The notes beneath the pieces were generated by a model. The model saw nothing but the letters and a program-made list of their open reading frames with translations. It searched no databases and had not been told where the DNA came from. Below are positions 1 through 8,673 of a stretch of DNA of 64,000 bases, in pieces. The stretch's first letter is position 1. Every line of letters starts with the position of its first letter. The position numbers and the translations under genes were made by a program. The stretch comes from CAIMZW01 sp037133095 (lineage in GTDB: Bacteria; Actinomycetota; Actinomycetes; Nanopelagicales; Nanopelagicaceae), in the NCBI GenBank assembly GCA_037133095.1, contig JBAXOT010000001.1, positions 76,302 to 140,301 of the forward strand, in the 5' to 3' direction.

Positions 1-2
1 AA

Positions 3-317
3 AAAACTGTCGACCAGCTCATTAAATCTGGTGTTGCTACGCATCCAATTATGGGTCTCTCGTTGGACAGTTCCTTCCTCGGCGGCGGCGCAAAAGTGGC
101 CGATGATCCAGCATCGATATTGTCAGGCGGGCCGGCGGCAAAGGCTGGCATTCAACCTGGAGATGTCATTACCTCCTTTGATGGCCAAGTGGTTAATAAC
201 TCCGATGAACTCATTGTGGCAGTCCGTTCGCACAACGTGGGAGATACGGTCGCCATTAAGTTCGAGCGAAATGGCACCAGCCATGAAGTCAAATTAACCT
301 TAATTGGAAAGCAGTAA
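3..317 (+). CDS. HtrA/DegP-type serine protease, C-terminal PDZ part (partial)
   Basis: Only the 3' end is in the window. The reading frame is open from base 3. The visible ~104 residues begin with DQLIKSGVATHPIMG, the linker that joins the trypsin-like domain to the PDZ domain in actinobacterial HtrA proteins. A PDZ core follows (GGPAAKAGIQPGDVITSFDG), and the protein ends soon after it. Known family role: membrane-anchored, extracytoplasmic protease/chaperone acting on misfolded envelope proteins. The catalytic domain lies off the window, so activity cannot be judged. TatB follows after 23 bp, an order I recall from mycobacteria (htrA-tatB). The identity is secure, but the exact paralogue is not. 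Confidence 0.88.
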   Translation, partial: KTVDQLIKSGVATHPIMGLSLDSSFLGGGAKVADDPASILSGGPAAKAGIQPGDVITSFDGQVVNNSDELIVAVRSHNVGDTVAIKFERNGTSHEVKLTLIGKQ

Positions 318-340
318 TCCTCACGGACTACGCTTAACCC

Positions 341-652
341 ATGTTCAACATCGGTGCCGAGAAATTCTTGACGCTTGCCATTCTCGCCTTGATTCTCATT
401 GGGCCGGATAAGTTGCCGCAATTCGCCCGTGAGGCTGCCAAATTGGTGAAAAAGTTGAAGAACATCTCCCAAGTCGCGACCGCGGAATTGCGCGAAAACT
501 TGGGACCCGGTTACGAAGATCTTCAAGTCACCGATCTCAATCCAAAGAAGTTCATTCAGAAGCATCTCAACGATGCGATGGAGGGCGTGGACCCTGCCGC
601 CGAAATCGCAGAAATCAAGAGCGTCGCCAAGATCGACCCTGACCTTCTATGA
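341..652 (+). CDS. tatB: Sec-independent protein translocase subunit TatB
   Basis: A 103-residue protein with the TatA/B signature: a very short N-terminus, one membrane helix (about residues 6-22, ending LILIGPDKLPQF), then an amphipathic helix (AREAAKLVKKLKN) and a charged tail. The GPDKLPQ hinge and the long polar tail fit TatB better than TatA. Known role: it forms the receptor with TatC for folded twin-arginine precursors. No tatC is in the window. It sits between htrA and mrp, and its stop codon overlaps the mrp start in an ATGA, so the two are probably translationally coupled. Confidence 0.9.
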   Translation: MFNIGAEKFLTLAILALILIGPDKLPQFAREAAKLVKKLKNISQVATAELRENLGPGYEDLQVTDLNPKKFIQKHLNDAMEGVDPAAEIAEIKSVAKIDPDLL

Positions 653-1779
653 CCTCTGACCTTGTCATTGCCGAGGCTCGCGCTGCCTTGGCGACTGTGA
701 TTGATCCGGAACTTCATCGCCCGCTGACCGAACTTGGAATGGTTGAATCGGTAGAATTCGCCTCCGGTGTTTTGACGGTAAAGATCTTGCTGACTATTTC
801 TGGTTGTCCAATGCGAGATCGATTGCAACGCGATGTTCTGGCAGCCGTTTCCCCCATTGAACGAGTGGCTAAAGTTGATTTGCACTTTGGTGTAATGAAT
901 GAAGAACAACGCGATGCGGTAAAGAGATTACTTCGAGGCGGTCGGGAAAAATTTATTCCATTTGCCCAGCCCGATTCACTGACTCGAGTGCTTGGCATTG
1001 CCTCAGGTAAGGGTGGCGTCGGAAAATCTTCGGTCACAGTTAACTTGGCAGTGACTGCAGCAAAGCGCGGTCTTAAGGTTGGAATTCTTGATGCCGATGT
1101 ATACGGTCACTCGATTCCTCGGCTTATGGGAATTGTTGGTCAGCGGCCAACTGCGATCGATCAGACGTTTATTCCGGTAGAAAATTATGGTGTCAAAGTT
1201 GTATCAATGGAGATGTTCAAACCTGAACGCTCTGATGCCATCGCTTATCGGGGACCGCTCTTACACCGAGTGCTCGAGCAACTCTTGAGCGATGCCTATT
1301 GGGGTGATCTAGATCTTCTGCTCCTTGATTTGCCGCCGGGAACGGGTGATATTGCGATCTCCCTTGGGCAACTGATTCCGGCTTCAGAGATTGTCGTGGT
1401 GACCACACCGCAGGTGGCTGCCGCTGAGGTTGCCGAACGAGCCGGCCGGATTGCGCATCAGATGAAGCAACATATTTTGGGCGTGGTCGAAAATATGTCA
1501 GATGTGCCGTGCCCTCACTGTGGCGAAATGATGTCGATTTTTGGCAGCGGCGGTGGCGAAGAAACAGCCCGCCGACTAGCTGCATTGATCGGTAGTGATG
1601 TCCAGGTTCTCGCCAAGATTCCGTTTGAGCGCGCACTTCGCGAAGGCGGCGATGATGGTCACCCCATCAGCCTTGCAGATCCAGCCGCAGCTTCATCCAA
1701 GGCTTTTGGCCAGCTCCTCGATAACCTCATGATTCGGCCAAAATCGTTGGTCGGGATCCCGCTTACTCTTCACACCTAG
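649..1779 (+). CDS. mrp: Mrp/ApbC-type iron-sulfur cluster carrier ATPase
   Basis: 376 residues. The N-terminal ~80 residues form a MIP18/DUF59 domain (ATVIDPELHRPLTELGMV). A deviant-Walker ParA-type ATPase domain follows, with GKGGVGKSS as the P-loop, a DADVYGHS switch and LLLDLPPGTGD. The CPHCG motif near residue 287 is the CxxC pair that binds a bridging Fe-S cluster in dimeric Mrp/Nbp35 proteins. Known role: Fe-S cluster carriage. The start overlaps the tatB stop (ATGA). The htrA-tatB-mrp-MgtE_N order matches what I recall from mycobacteria, which supports orthology rather than a chromosome-partitioning ParA. Confidence 0.93.
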   Translation: MTSDLVIAEARAALATVIDPELHRPLTELGMVESVEFASGVLTVKILLTISGCPMRDRLQRDVLAAVSPIERVAKVDLHFGVMNEEQRDAVKRLLRGGREKFIPFAQPDSLTRVLGIASGKGGVGKSSVTVNLAVTAAKRGLKVGILDADVYGHSIPRLMGIVGQRPTAIDQTFIPVENYGVKVVSMEMFKPERSDAIAYRGPLLHRVLEQLLSDAYWGDLDLLLLDLPPGTGDIAISLGQLIPASEIVVVTTPQVAAAEVAERAGRIAHQMKQHILGVVENMSDVPCPHCGEMMSIFGSGGGEETARRLAALIGSDVQVLAKIPFERALREGGDDGHPISLADPAAASSKAFGQLLDNLMIRPKSLVGIPLTLHT

Positions 1780-1875
1780 GCTGGCTATGACTCCTATCTG
1801 CACCTCCAGCAGCTAATTCACCCGTTGTTTGCGTCATTTCGCAGGACATGAGCACGGCAGGAGCAACCCAGCACC

Positions 1876-1887
1876 TAAGATTTCACT
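1876..1887 (+). promoter_or_regulatory. -10 element of a leaderless promoter (MgtE_N-CBS gene)
   Basis: TAAGAT followed by exactly six bases and then the ATG at 1888. There is no Shine-Dalgarno sequence in front of the gene. The same hexamer-6-ATG layout recurs at ten other genes in the window, which argues for a leaderless transcript starting at the start codon. Confidence 0.55.
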
Positions 1888-3234
1888 ATGAAGCGTCCAG
1901 TAGTCCCAGTCACTGGGATAAATACTGTGGCAAAGCGCATCGTAGGTCGGCGAGATTCGGTTCTCGCCCGAAAGAGTATTCGGGATTCGCTGGTATCTGT
2001 TGCTGGATTAATTGGACGGCCAGTTCGCGATCAAGATGGGCGCGATATTGGACGACTAGTCGATGTCGTCGTCCGACATGGCGAAGAGACTTACCCGCCA
2101 GTTTCCGGGTTGATAGTCAAAGTTGGGCAACGAAAATCTTTTATTGATGGCGCCCGCATCTCAAAACTGACGAAAGATGAGATTCGACTCTCGAGCACCA
2201 AAATTAATTTACAAGATTTCACTCGCCGCGAAGGAGAGTCGCTCCTCGATGCTGATGTCATTGACCACCAGATTGTCGATGTGGATGGCCTCCGGGTAGT
2301 TCGGTCCTCTGATCTTTATTTGGCGCCGTTCGATAAAGAAATACGAGTAGTGGGCGTTGATATTTCTTTTGTTTCCTTTATCCGCCGAGTTTTTCCTGGT
2401 GCCATTCGTCGACGTCCAACCCCCGAGCATGTCGTGGATTGGGCCTCGGTTGCCTCATTGGCTGATGGTGGCGGCGTGGTTCGCACCTCAGGTTCGCGCG
2501 CCGTGCTCAGCCAATTGCGTCCCGCCGACCTTGCTGACCTGATTGAGGATTTGGCGGGCCGTGAACAAGGGGCTTTCGTTGAACTTCTCGATCCTGAACT
2601 CGCGGCAGATGCTCTGGAGGAGATGGAAGAGGAAGAGTTGCAGGGCTTGATACGTGGCCTTTCATCTGAACGTTCGGCCGAACTGCTTTCTCGAATGGAA
2701 CCTGATGAGAGCGCTGAGGTCTTGCGTGACCTTGATGACGAACACCGAGAGAGCATTCTGGAGGTTATGGATTCCACCGTTGCAAAGCAATTGCGCGAGT
2801 TGGTCTCATTTGACGAAACTGCAGCCGGTGGAATCATGACCACTCATATTCTCATCGTCCATGAGAACGACACCGTCGCCTCGGCACTCAAACTTTTGGT
2901 AGATAACCGGGAACGAGATATTTCAGATGGTGTGGTTGTCGTCGATTCCAGAGGAAAGCTCGTTGATCACATTCAAGTTGTTGAACTGGTCGCGGCAGGG
3001 AGCACGGATTTACTTTCGACCTTAATTGGCCCGCCATATCCGACGGCGATTGGTCTTGATACTCCGCTTGATGATGTGGTTGACGAATTTTCCAATAACC
3101 GCGGTTCCTCTATCATTGTGGTTGACCAGAAAAATAAACCAGTAGGTCGAATTTTGGCGGATGATCTTGTCGATGCCTTGGTCGATGCCTCCGATCGACG
3201 CACCTTCTCTCAGGGAAGTGGTGGCCTTTCGTGA
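1888..3234 (+). CDS. Soluble PRC-barrel / MgtE_N / twin-CBS protein, likely Mg2+-sensing partner
   Basis: 448 residues without membrane helices. Order of parts: a PRC-barrel-like region at about 35-110 (GRPVRDQDGRDIGRLVDVVV), an acidic MgtE N-terminal superhelical domain at about 205-310 (QLRPADLADLIEDL; ELLSRMEPDESAEVL), and a CBS pair at about 320-440 with the FDETAAGGIMTT entry typical of MgtE. In real MgtE channels these two cytosolic domains bind Mg2+ and gate a C-terminal membrane pore, but the pore is missing here. The next gene overlaps it (GTGA) and encodes an NRAMP-like carrier, so I infer that this protein senses Mg2+ for that carrier. Mycobacteria have a similar stand-alone protein near mrp. 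Confidence 0.82.
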   Translation: MKRPVVPVTGINTVAKRIVGRRDSVLARKSIRDSLVSVAGLIGRPVRDQDGRDIGRLVDVVVRHGEETYPPVSGLIVKVGQRKSFIDGARISKLTKDEIRLSSTKINLQDFTRREGESLLDADVIDHQIVDVDGLRVVRSSDLYLAPFDKEIRVVGVDISFVSFIRRVFPGAIRRRPTPEHVVDWASVASLADGGGVVRTSGSRAVLSQLRPADLADLIEDLAGREQGAFVELLDPELAADALEEMEEEELQGLIRGLSSERSAELLSRMEPDESAEVLRDLDDEHRESILEVMDSTVAKQLRELVSFDETAAGGIMTTHILIVHENDTVASALKLLVDNRERDISDGVVVVDSRGKLVDHIQVVELVAAGSTDLLSTLIGPPYPTAIGLDTPLDDVVDEFSNNRGSSIIVVDQKNKPVGRILADDLVDALVDASDRRTFSQGSGGLS

Positions 3235-4520
3235 GTGCAACTGGCGAAATCAAAAAGGTGGCAAAGAAGAGCGCGGTGGTCAACCGTAAGCCGATCTCAC
3301 CGCGAAAGATTCGCATTGCGGCGCTCCTTTCGGTGATGGGTCCCGGAATTATCGCGGGACTTTCCGATGATGATCCTGCGGGTATCACCACCTACTCGGT
3401 ACTTGGGGCCAAATACGGCTATCGAATGCTCTGGGTCTTGGTCGCGTCAACCATTGCCTTGGTTCTCTTTCAAGACCTCGGCGCGCGCATCGGTGTCGTG
3501 ACTCGCCAAGGGCTCATAGGGTTGGTTCGACAGAAATATGGCGCCAGATCTGGTGTTATGAGTGCAGCCGCTCTGATTTTGGCAAATATCGGCACTATGA
3601 CTGCCGAGTTCGCAGGCATCGCCGCCGCCGGGCAGTTATTTGGCTATTCCAAATATGTAACTGTTCCTATTGCCGCGTTGCTGGTCTCCTTCTTAGTACT
3701 TCGAGGATCTTTTTCCAGAGTCGAGAAAGTTTTCTTTCTTCTCTCCGGGGTCTTCTTTGCCTACATCGTCGCTGGATTCCTCGCTCATCCCAATTGGGGC
3801 GCTGCGTTCAAAGGCATGGTGGTTCCCTCGATGCCATTCACTCGCGATGCAGTTTTTATCGCTACTGCGACATTGGGAACCACGCTCGCTCCATGGGGTT
3901 TGGCCTTCATTCAGTCTTATGCGGTCGACAAGCGTTTGACACGAGATGATCTGAAATTGCTTCGCGTAGATGTGTGGACCGGGTCCATCCTTACAGGAGT
4001 TATTGGATTCTTCGTCATCATTACCTGCGCGGCCACTTTGAACAAACAGCACATAACAATTGATGATGCCTCCAAGGCTGCAGCCGCTTTAAAGCCGCTG
4101 GCCGGCACGTTGGCCAAAGACTTGTTTGCCATTGGTCTCATTGGTGCTGCTCTACTGGCGGCATCGATCCTTCCGCTTTCCACGGCCTACTCAGTTGGTG
4201 ATTTGACTGGTCGCCCCGCCGCTCTTGATGATGGTCCGCGAGAAGCACCACTTTTTTATGGCACCTTTGCCTTCATAACATTGCTCAGCGCAGCGCTGAT
4301 CATGATCCCGGGCGCGCCGTTGATTACGATCTTGGTGGTTACCCAAATACTCAACGCCGTACTTTTGTTGCCACTGATGCTGTACATGTTCGGAATCGCG
4401 AAAGATAAAAGATTAATGGGATCGTATGCCGCGACGAAGACGATGCGAGCGGTCTATCTCGTCATCATTTCTTTGGTTGCGATCTGCATCTCCTGCATGA
4501 TTTGGTTTACGTTCCACTAG
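3231..4520 (+). CDS. NRAMP-related divalent metal transporter (possibly Mg2+-type)
   Basis: 429 residues, about 11 membrane helices, GTG start overlapping the previous stop. The first helix has DDDPAGITT (residues 46-54) where classical MntH has the DPGN metal site. Helix 6 reads TLGTTLAPWGLAF, so the MPH motif whose methionine selects Mn/Fe is not present. Known family: NRAMP/SLC11 proton-coupled metal carriers, which include an NRMT branch that carries Mg2+. The missing selectivity methionine and the upstream MgtE_N/CBS protein point towards Mg2+ or another hard cation, but the substrate is an inference. EamA follows with no gap. Confidence 0.82.
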   Translation: MSATGEIKKVAKKSAVVNRKPISPRKIRIAALLSVMGPGIIAGLSDDDPAGITTYSVLGAKYGYRMLWVLVASTIALVLFQDLGARIGVVTRQGLIGLVRQKYGARSGVMSAAALILANIGTMTAEFAGIAAAGQLFGYSKYVTVPIAALLVSFLVLRGSFSRVEKVFFLLSGVFFAYIVAGFLAHPNWGAAFKGMVVPSMPFTRDAVFIATATLGTTLAPWGLAFIQSYAVDKRLTRDDLKLLRVDVWTGSILTGVIGFFVIITCAATLNKQHITIDDASKAAAALKPLAGTLAKDLFAIGLIGAALLAASILPLSTAYSVGDLTGRPAALDDGPREAPLFYGTFAFITLLSAALIMIPGAPLITILVVTQILNAVLLLPLMLYMFGIAKDKRLMGSYAATKTMRAVYLVIISLVAICISCMIWFTFH

Positions 4521-5438
4521 ATGGCTTCCGGAGTAGATAACCACACGGCACTGCCGGAAGGTCGAGACATTCTTTTTCTCGGCTTGGGCGTCTTGGGAAT
4601 CGGCACTTCTGGACCCGTCATCGCCTTTAGCGCTATGCCGGTTACCACCCTTATTTTCTGGCGGAACCTCGGTGGCGCGATTGTTATGGCACCTTTTGCC
4701 TGGCGTAAAAAGGAATGGCACAGCACGCTCCAAAAAAAGGCTCTAACTCTCTCTGCATTTTCTGGCGTGCTTTTAGCCCTGCACTTTATTGGTTTCTTTA
4801 TCGCCATGAGGATGACCAGCGTTGCCGCTGGAACGGCGCTCACCGCAATGCAGCCAATTTTCACCGCGCTTTTCCTCAGGTTTCAGGGTCATGAGATTCC
4901 CAAGCGGGCTTGGATCGGAATGTTTATCGCATTTTTATCGGTTCTGCTCATCACTGGGGTGGATCTTCGAATTTCAGTACGTGCCTTCACTGGCGACATG
5001 GCAGCGCTGGTCGGAGCTGCTCTTGCAGCCGGTTATGTCTTAGTAGGTTCGAAAGCTCAAAAGAACCTCTCTACCTCGACATACACGTCGGTCTGCTATT
5101 TGGTCTGTGCGATAACTGCCCTGCCTATTTCGCTCATCGCTGGATACAACGTGCTCCATTTCCCGGCGAAGCAGTGGTTAGTGCTCCTCGCGCTCATCGG
5201 TGGTGCCCAAATTCTCGGACATACGATGTTTAATCTCTCGCTCAAGCGGGTATCACCAGCGGTGGTTTCGCTGATTGTTTTCTTTGAAGTACCTGTCAGC
5301 GCCATCCTCGCCTTTTGGTGGCTTGGCCAGCGCCCCCCGGCAGGAATCATCCCAGGCATCATTGGACTCTTAATAGGCTGCGGAATTTTCGTCATAAAAA
5401 CCAAAATCTCACCTGATAGTCCCAAGACGGTAGATTGA
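4521..5438 (+). CDS. EamA/DMT-family transporter (RhaT/RarD-like)
   Basis: 305 residues, ten predicted membrane helices in two homologous EamA halves (GLGVLGIGTSGPVIAFSAMP in the first; GDMAALVGAALAAGYVLVGS in the second). Known family role: export of amino acids or other small metabolites at the cytoplasmic membrane. The substrate cannot be read from the sequence. The ATG directly abuts the NRAMP stop codon, and the stop overlaps the next gene's TTG, so it is a middle gene of a tightly coupled operon. Confidence 0.85.
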   Translation: MASGVDNHTALPEGRDILFLGLGVLGIGTSGPVIAFSAMPVTTLIFWRNLGGAIVMAPFAWRKKEWHSTLQKKALTLSAFSGVLLALHFIGFFIAMRMTSVAAGTALTAMQPIFTALFLRFQGHEIPKRAWIGMFIAFLSVLLITGVDLRISVRAFTGDMAALVGAALAAGYVLVGSKAQKNLSTSTYTSVCYLVCAITALPISLIAGYNVLHFPAKQWLVLLALIGGAQILGHTMFNLSLKRVSPAVVSLIVFFEVPVSAILAFWWLGQRPPAGIIPGIIGLLIGCGIFVIKTKISPDSPKTVD

Positions 5439-6289
5439 CGGTTGTGATTGACCTACATACCCATTCGCTTCGCAGTGATGGCACTGATACGCCAGGGGAA
5501 TTAATTAACAAAGCCCTAGCAGCGAAGTTAGAAGTCATCGCCCTCACTGATCATGACACCATGGCCGGCTGGGAAGAGGCCTCGCAATACCTTCGACCAA
5601 ACTTGGACTTGGTTCTTGGGGCGGAAATCTCGTGTCAAACCGAGGATGGAATTAGCGTGCATATGTTGGGTCTGCTCTTTGATGGCCGAAATCAAAGTCT
5701 GCTTGATGCGCTCTCTCAGACTCGAGAGAACCGGCACGGTCGGATGTCTCGAATTATCGACAGGTTGCAGAACGCAGGTGTGGAGATTGAACTTTCCGAG
5801 GTTTTGGCACAACTTTCAGAAGGTGCGACTTTGGGTCGGCCTCACTTGGCAGATGCATTGGTTAAGAAGCGAATAGTTAAATCACGGGAAGAGGCGTTTG
5901 CCACCTTTCTTCACAACAATTCAAAATATTATGTTGCGCACTATTCACCAACCCCGGAACAAGTCGTGGCGCTGATTAGCGCAGCCGGTGGAGTCTCGGT
6001 CATCGCTCACCCTTTTGCCTCTTTGCGCGGGCGAACCATCAATTCGGATACCTTCACCAGCCTGGTGTCGGCTGGGCTCACTGGTATTGAGGTAGATCAC
6101 CGCGATCACACCCCAGATCAACGAGCGCAACTGCGTGCAATTGCGAGAGAATTCGACTTGGTAGTCACCGGCTCCAGCGATTACCACGGCATCGGTAAAG
6201 ATAATCGTTTGGCCGAATGCACGACAGCGCCTGAAGAGTGGGAAAAGTTGGAAGCCCAGGCTAACGAGCGGAGAGTGGTGAGAGTATGA
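5435..6289 (+). CDS. PHP-domain phosphoesterase (TrpH/YciV-like)
   Basis: 284 residues. The PHP metal-binding motifs are visible: DLHTHSLRSDGT at the N-terminus, ALTDHDTMAGW, GAEISC, VIAHPFAS and TGSSDYHG near the end. Known relatives hydrolyse 3',5'-nucleoside bisphosphates or trim RNA 5' ends. The start is uncertain: a TTG at 5435 overlaps the EamA stop (TTGA), and a GTG at 5444 would remove three residues. The 3' end overlaps marC (ATGA). Mycobacteria keep a similar PHP protein near MarC-like genes, as far as I recall. Confidence 0.86.
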   Translation: MTVVIDLHTHSLRSDGTDTPGELINKALAAKLEVIALTDHDTMAGWEEASQYLRPNLDLVLGAEISCQTEDGISVHMLGLLFDGRNQSLLDALSQTRENRHGRMSRIIDRLQNAGVEIELSEVLAQLSEGATLGRPHLADALVKKRIVKSREEAFATFLHNNSKYYVAHYSPTPEQVVALISAAGGVSVIAHPFASLRGRTINSDTFTSLVSAGLTGIEVDHRDHTPDQRAQLRAIAREFDLVVTGSSDYHGIGKDNRLAECTTAPEEWEKLEAQANERRVVRV

Positions 6290-6906
6290 ATGGTCTCGTT
6301 GCAGTATCGGCCTTTACCTTTGGCGTTCAGGCTTTCGTGACGCTGTTTGTGATCTTGGACCCTCCTGGAGCCACTCCAATATTTCTCTCGTTGGTCTCCG
6401 GACGTAGCCAAAAGGATCGAGTGAAGCTCGCTTGGCAGGGCGCCGGGGTTTCCCTTCTTGTCATCGTGGTCTTTGCGCTATTTGGCAAAATTATTCTCGA
6501 CTACCTTCATATCTCCATCAACGCCCTGCAGGGAGCGGGCGGGCTGCTCTTGTTGCTGATATCGCTCGAACTGTTAACCGGTAAAGATAACTCAAACGAG
6601 AGCCAGGAAAATGTCAATGTAGCCATGGTTCCGTTGGGAACCCCGCTCCTTGCTGGTCCTGGTGCGATTGTTACCACGATGCTCTACGTTCAATATGCGC
6701 ACAGCACCGCACAGAAGATCACCCTTGCTTTGGCCATCTTGGCTGTTCATTTAATTATCGGATTAACCCTGATGTTTTCCACCAAGATTCTTGCCGTGAT
6801 TCGTGAATCTGGCGTCACCCTAGTCGCTCGAATTGCCGGCCTACTTGTTGCCGCGATTGCTGTTGAAATGGTTGTTTCATCGATCAAGGGCTTCTTCCAT
6901 CTATGA
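6286..6906 (+). CDS. MarC-family (UPF0056) integral membrane protein
   Basis: 206 residues with six predicted membrane helices. Family features: FVTLFVILDPPGATPIFLSL at the first helices and MVPLGTPLLAGPGAIVTTML in the middle. The function of MarC proteins is unsettled; the old link to multiple antibiotic resistance was withdrawn, and neutral amino-acid transport has been proposed for some members. It overlaps its neighbours by 4 bp on both sides (ATGA), inside the 3231-8401 coupled run. Confidence 0.87.
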   Translation: MNGLVAVSAFTFGVQAFVTLFVILDPPGATPIFLSLVSGRSQKDRVKLAWQGAGVSLLVIVVFALFGKIILDYLHISINALQGAGGLLLLLISLELLTGKDNSNESQENVNVAMVPLGTPLLAGPGAIVTTMLYVQYAHSTAQKITLALAILAVHLIIGLTLMFSTKILAVIRESGVTLVARIAGLLVAAIAVEMVVSSIKGFFHL

Positions 6907-7673
6907 CCGCATTATTCTCACCTGATTCGATTGCCTGGCGGATCCACTCTGACGAATCTATGCTCGTTGGGGGAATCAGAGCATTGCTCGTGCAAGCGTT
7001 GCATCCAGAGGCTATGGCTGGCGTCGCGATAAATTCCAATTTTCGGGAAGACACGTGGGGGAGATTTCGACGAACCAGCGAATATGTTTCGCTACTAACT
7101 TTTGGCGAAAGTGAAGTCGCGCGCAAGAGCGCAGCCCGGGTTAGAGCCGTTCATGCCAAACTAAGAGTTGATGATCCGGTGCTCTTGCTTTGGGTGCATA
7201 TGGCGATGGTTGACTCTTTTTTGGATACCGCGCTTCGGTCTGGACTTTCGCTGACACAAGATGAGCAAAATCAATACCTGGCCGAGATGGTGACTTTTGC
7301 CGAACTCGTCGGACTAGATCGAAATCTCGTGCCGGCTACGCTCTCCGAGCTCCAGGCCTATTTTGAGCGAATGCAGCCGCATCTTTTTGCCAGTGACGAT
7401 GCCAAGCGGGCCGCTCTTTTTCTCACCTTTCCACCTATGGCGCCGTGGATCCGATTCGCCACGCCAGCGGCCCCGACTTGGAGCGCGGTCGCCGCACTTG
7501 CCAGTTCGAGCCTGCCATCCTGGGCCAGACAACGTTACGGCCTGATTAGTTTTCCTGGCCATCAGACCAGGACCGATATTGGTTTGAAAACTCTTCGGCG
7601 AACTTTGAAATTATTGCCGCCAAGTTTGCGCGAAAATCCTTACCGAGTGGCCAGCGAAAAGGTCGAAGCGTGA
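6903..7673 (+). CDS. MpaB/Lcp-type oxygenase-domain protein (DUF2236)
   Basis: 256 residues, soluble. The pattern matches oxygenase MpaB / rubber-oxygenase (PF09995) proteins common in Actinobacteria: GGIRALLVQALHPEAMAGVA near the start, then LLWVHMAMVDSF. In that fold conserved histidines and arginines coordinate a b-type heme. Here candidate histidines lie in QALHPEAM and LLWVHMAM. The reaction is unknown. It overlaps both neighbours (ATGA before, GTGA after). Confidence 0.78.
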   Translation: MTALFSPDSIAWRIHSDESMLVGGIRALLVQALHPEAMAGVAINSNFREDTWGRFRRTSEYVSLLTFGESEVARKSAARVRAVHAKLRVDDPVLLLWVHMAMVDSFLDTALRSGLSLTQDEQNQYLAEMVTFAELVGLDRNLVPATLSELQAYFERMQPHLFASDDAKRAALFLTFPPMAPWIRFATPAAPTWSAVAALASSSLPSWARQRYGLISFPGHQTRTDIGLKTLRRTLKLLPPSLRENPYRVASEKVEA

Positions 7674-8401
7674 CCATTTATCTTGCCGTAGCCAACCCTG
7701 CGGGCGGCGTAGGCAAGAGCACGACTGCGCACGCCTTGGCGGTTGCCTTTGCTGAGTATGGCCGGCGAACGCTGCTCGTCGACATGGACTCCCGAGCCAC
7801 ATTGACTTTTACTTTAGGGATCATTCAACCGCGCTTTTCGCTGGTCGACGTTTTGCGAAGAGATGCACGGGCGGATTCAGCAATCGTAACCACGGATCAT
7901 CGATTCACTTTCTTGCCGAGCGATTCGCGACTTTCTCATGTGGATAATCAGGATAAGGACCTGGTTAAAACCGTTATGCGGTTTAAGGAAGAACTCGCCA
8001 CATTGGATGTCGCTTATGACTACGTGATTTTCGATACCCCGTCAAATATTTCTCAAACACTTCTGCTCGCCCTCGAGTTGGCAGATTTTGTGATTATTCC
8101 GACCAACTCGTCGATCATCAGCATGCGCGGAGCGCTTCATGTTTTAGACCTCATACAAGCATCGCCTGAGGTAGGTGGCACCCCAACAAAGCTTCTAGGT
8201 TTTCTCCCGTGCATCACGCAACAAAATCCGGAGCTGGAAAGGTTAAGAGAATTTGGTTCTCTGCTTGAACCAGCAATTCCACGATCAGCGGCGGTCGCTG
8301 AGGAAGCGCTGCATCACAAATCTATTCTCAACTTTGCAAAACAATCATCAGTGTCAGTGGCTTATCGAGAGCTTGCTTATTTTCTCCTAGAGGGCATGTG
8401 A
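7670..8401 (+). CDS. ParA/MinD-superfamily ATPase
   Basis: 243 residues, GTG start overlapping the previous stop. The deviant Walker A is AGGVGKSTTAHALA, followed by LLVDMDSRATLTFTLGI and VIFDTPSNIS. This is a complete ParA-like ATPase, but there is no parB, parS or origin gene nearby, so it is probably not the chromosomal partition ATPase. It could position a protein complex or act on a plasmid-like cargo; the sequence does not say. It converges on DUF3107 with a one-base gap. Confidence 0.85.
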   Translation: MTIYLAVANPAGGVGKSTTAHALAVAFAEYGRRTLLVDMDSRATLTFTLGIIQPRFSLVDVLRRDARADSAIVTTDHRFTFLPSDSRLSHVDNQDKDLVKTVMRFKEELATLDVAYDYVIFDTPSNISQTLLLALELADFVIIPTNSSIISMRGALHVLDLIQASPEVGGTPTKLLGFLPCITQQNPELERLREFGSLLEPAIPRSAAVAEEALHHKSILNFAKQSSVSVAYRELAYFLLEGM

Positions 8402-8402
8402 T

Positions 8403-8660
8403 CTAGAGGTTGGTGAAGCCAACTTTGCGTTCGGCAGATTCGCCAACTTCGACAAAAGAAATCTTGCCGTTTGGAACAATGGTGTTTCGACCTTTGATAT
8501 CGACTAACGTCAACGCAGCGCCTGAGTCAAGGGCAGATGTGACGAGTTTGATGATCTCCTCTTGTGTGGACTCCGACTCCAGTGAAAGTTCTTGAGTTGT
8601 ATCGGCAATTCCAATTCGAATTTCAGTTCGCGCATGAGCAGGGCTCTTTTTTGTTGACAT
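8403..8660 (-). CDS. DUF3107 family small protein
   Basis: 85 residues. EIRIGIADTTQELSLES, VTSALDSGAALTLVDIKG and GKISFVEVG match the DUF3107 family (M. tuberculosis Rv3208A/TB9.4, from memory), a small beta-rich actinobacterial protein of unknown function. It lies just downstream of a TetR gene, the same partnership as Rv3208/Rv3208A. It has its own leaderless-type promoter hexamer 6 nt upstream of the ATG, so it can be transcribed independently of the TetR gene. Confidence 0.87.
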   Translation of the reverse strand: MSTKKSPAHARTEIRIGIADTTQELSLESESTQEEIIKLVTSALDSGAALTLVDIKGRNTIVPNGKISFVEVGESAERKVGFTNL

Positions 8661-8672
8661 GTGAGAAGTTTA
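8661..8672 (-). promoter_or_regulatory. -10 element of a leaderless promoter (DUF3107 gene)
   Basis: On the minus strand TAAACT lies exactly six bases (TCTCAC) before the ATG at 8660. It sits in the 13-bp gap after the TetR stop codon. No Shine-Dalgarno sequence is visible. Confidence 0.55.
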
Positions 8673-8673
8673 T

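Noticed and set aside
7670..8401. Chromosome partition ATPase ParA near the origin
   Set aside because: No parB, parS, gidB, rnpA or dnaA nearby; the operon partners are unrelated to replication.
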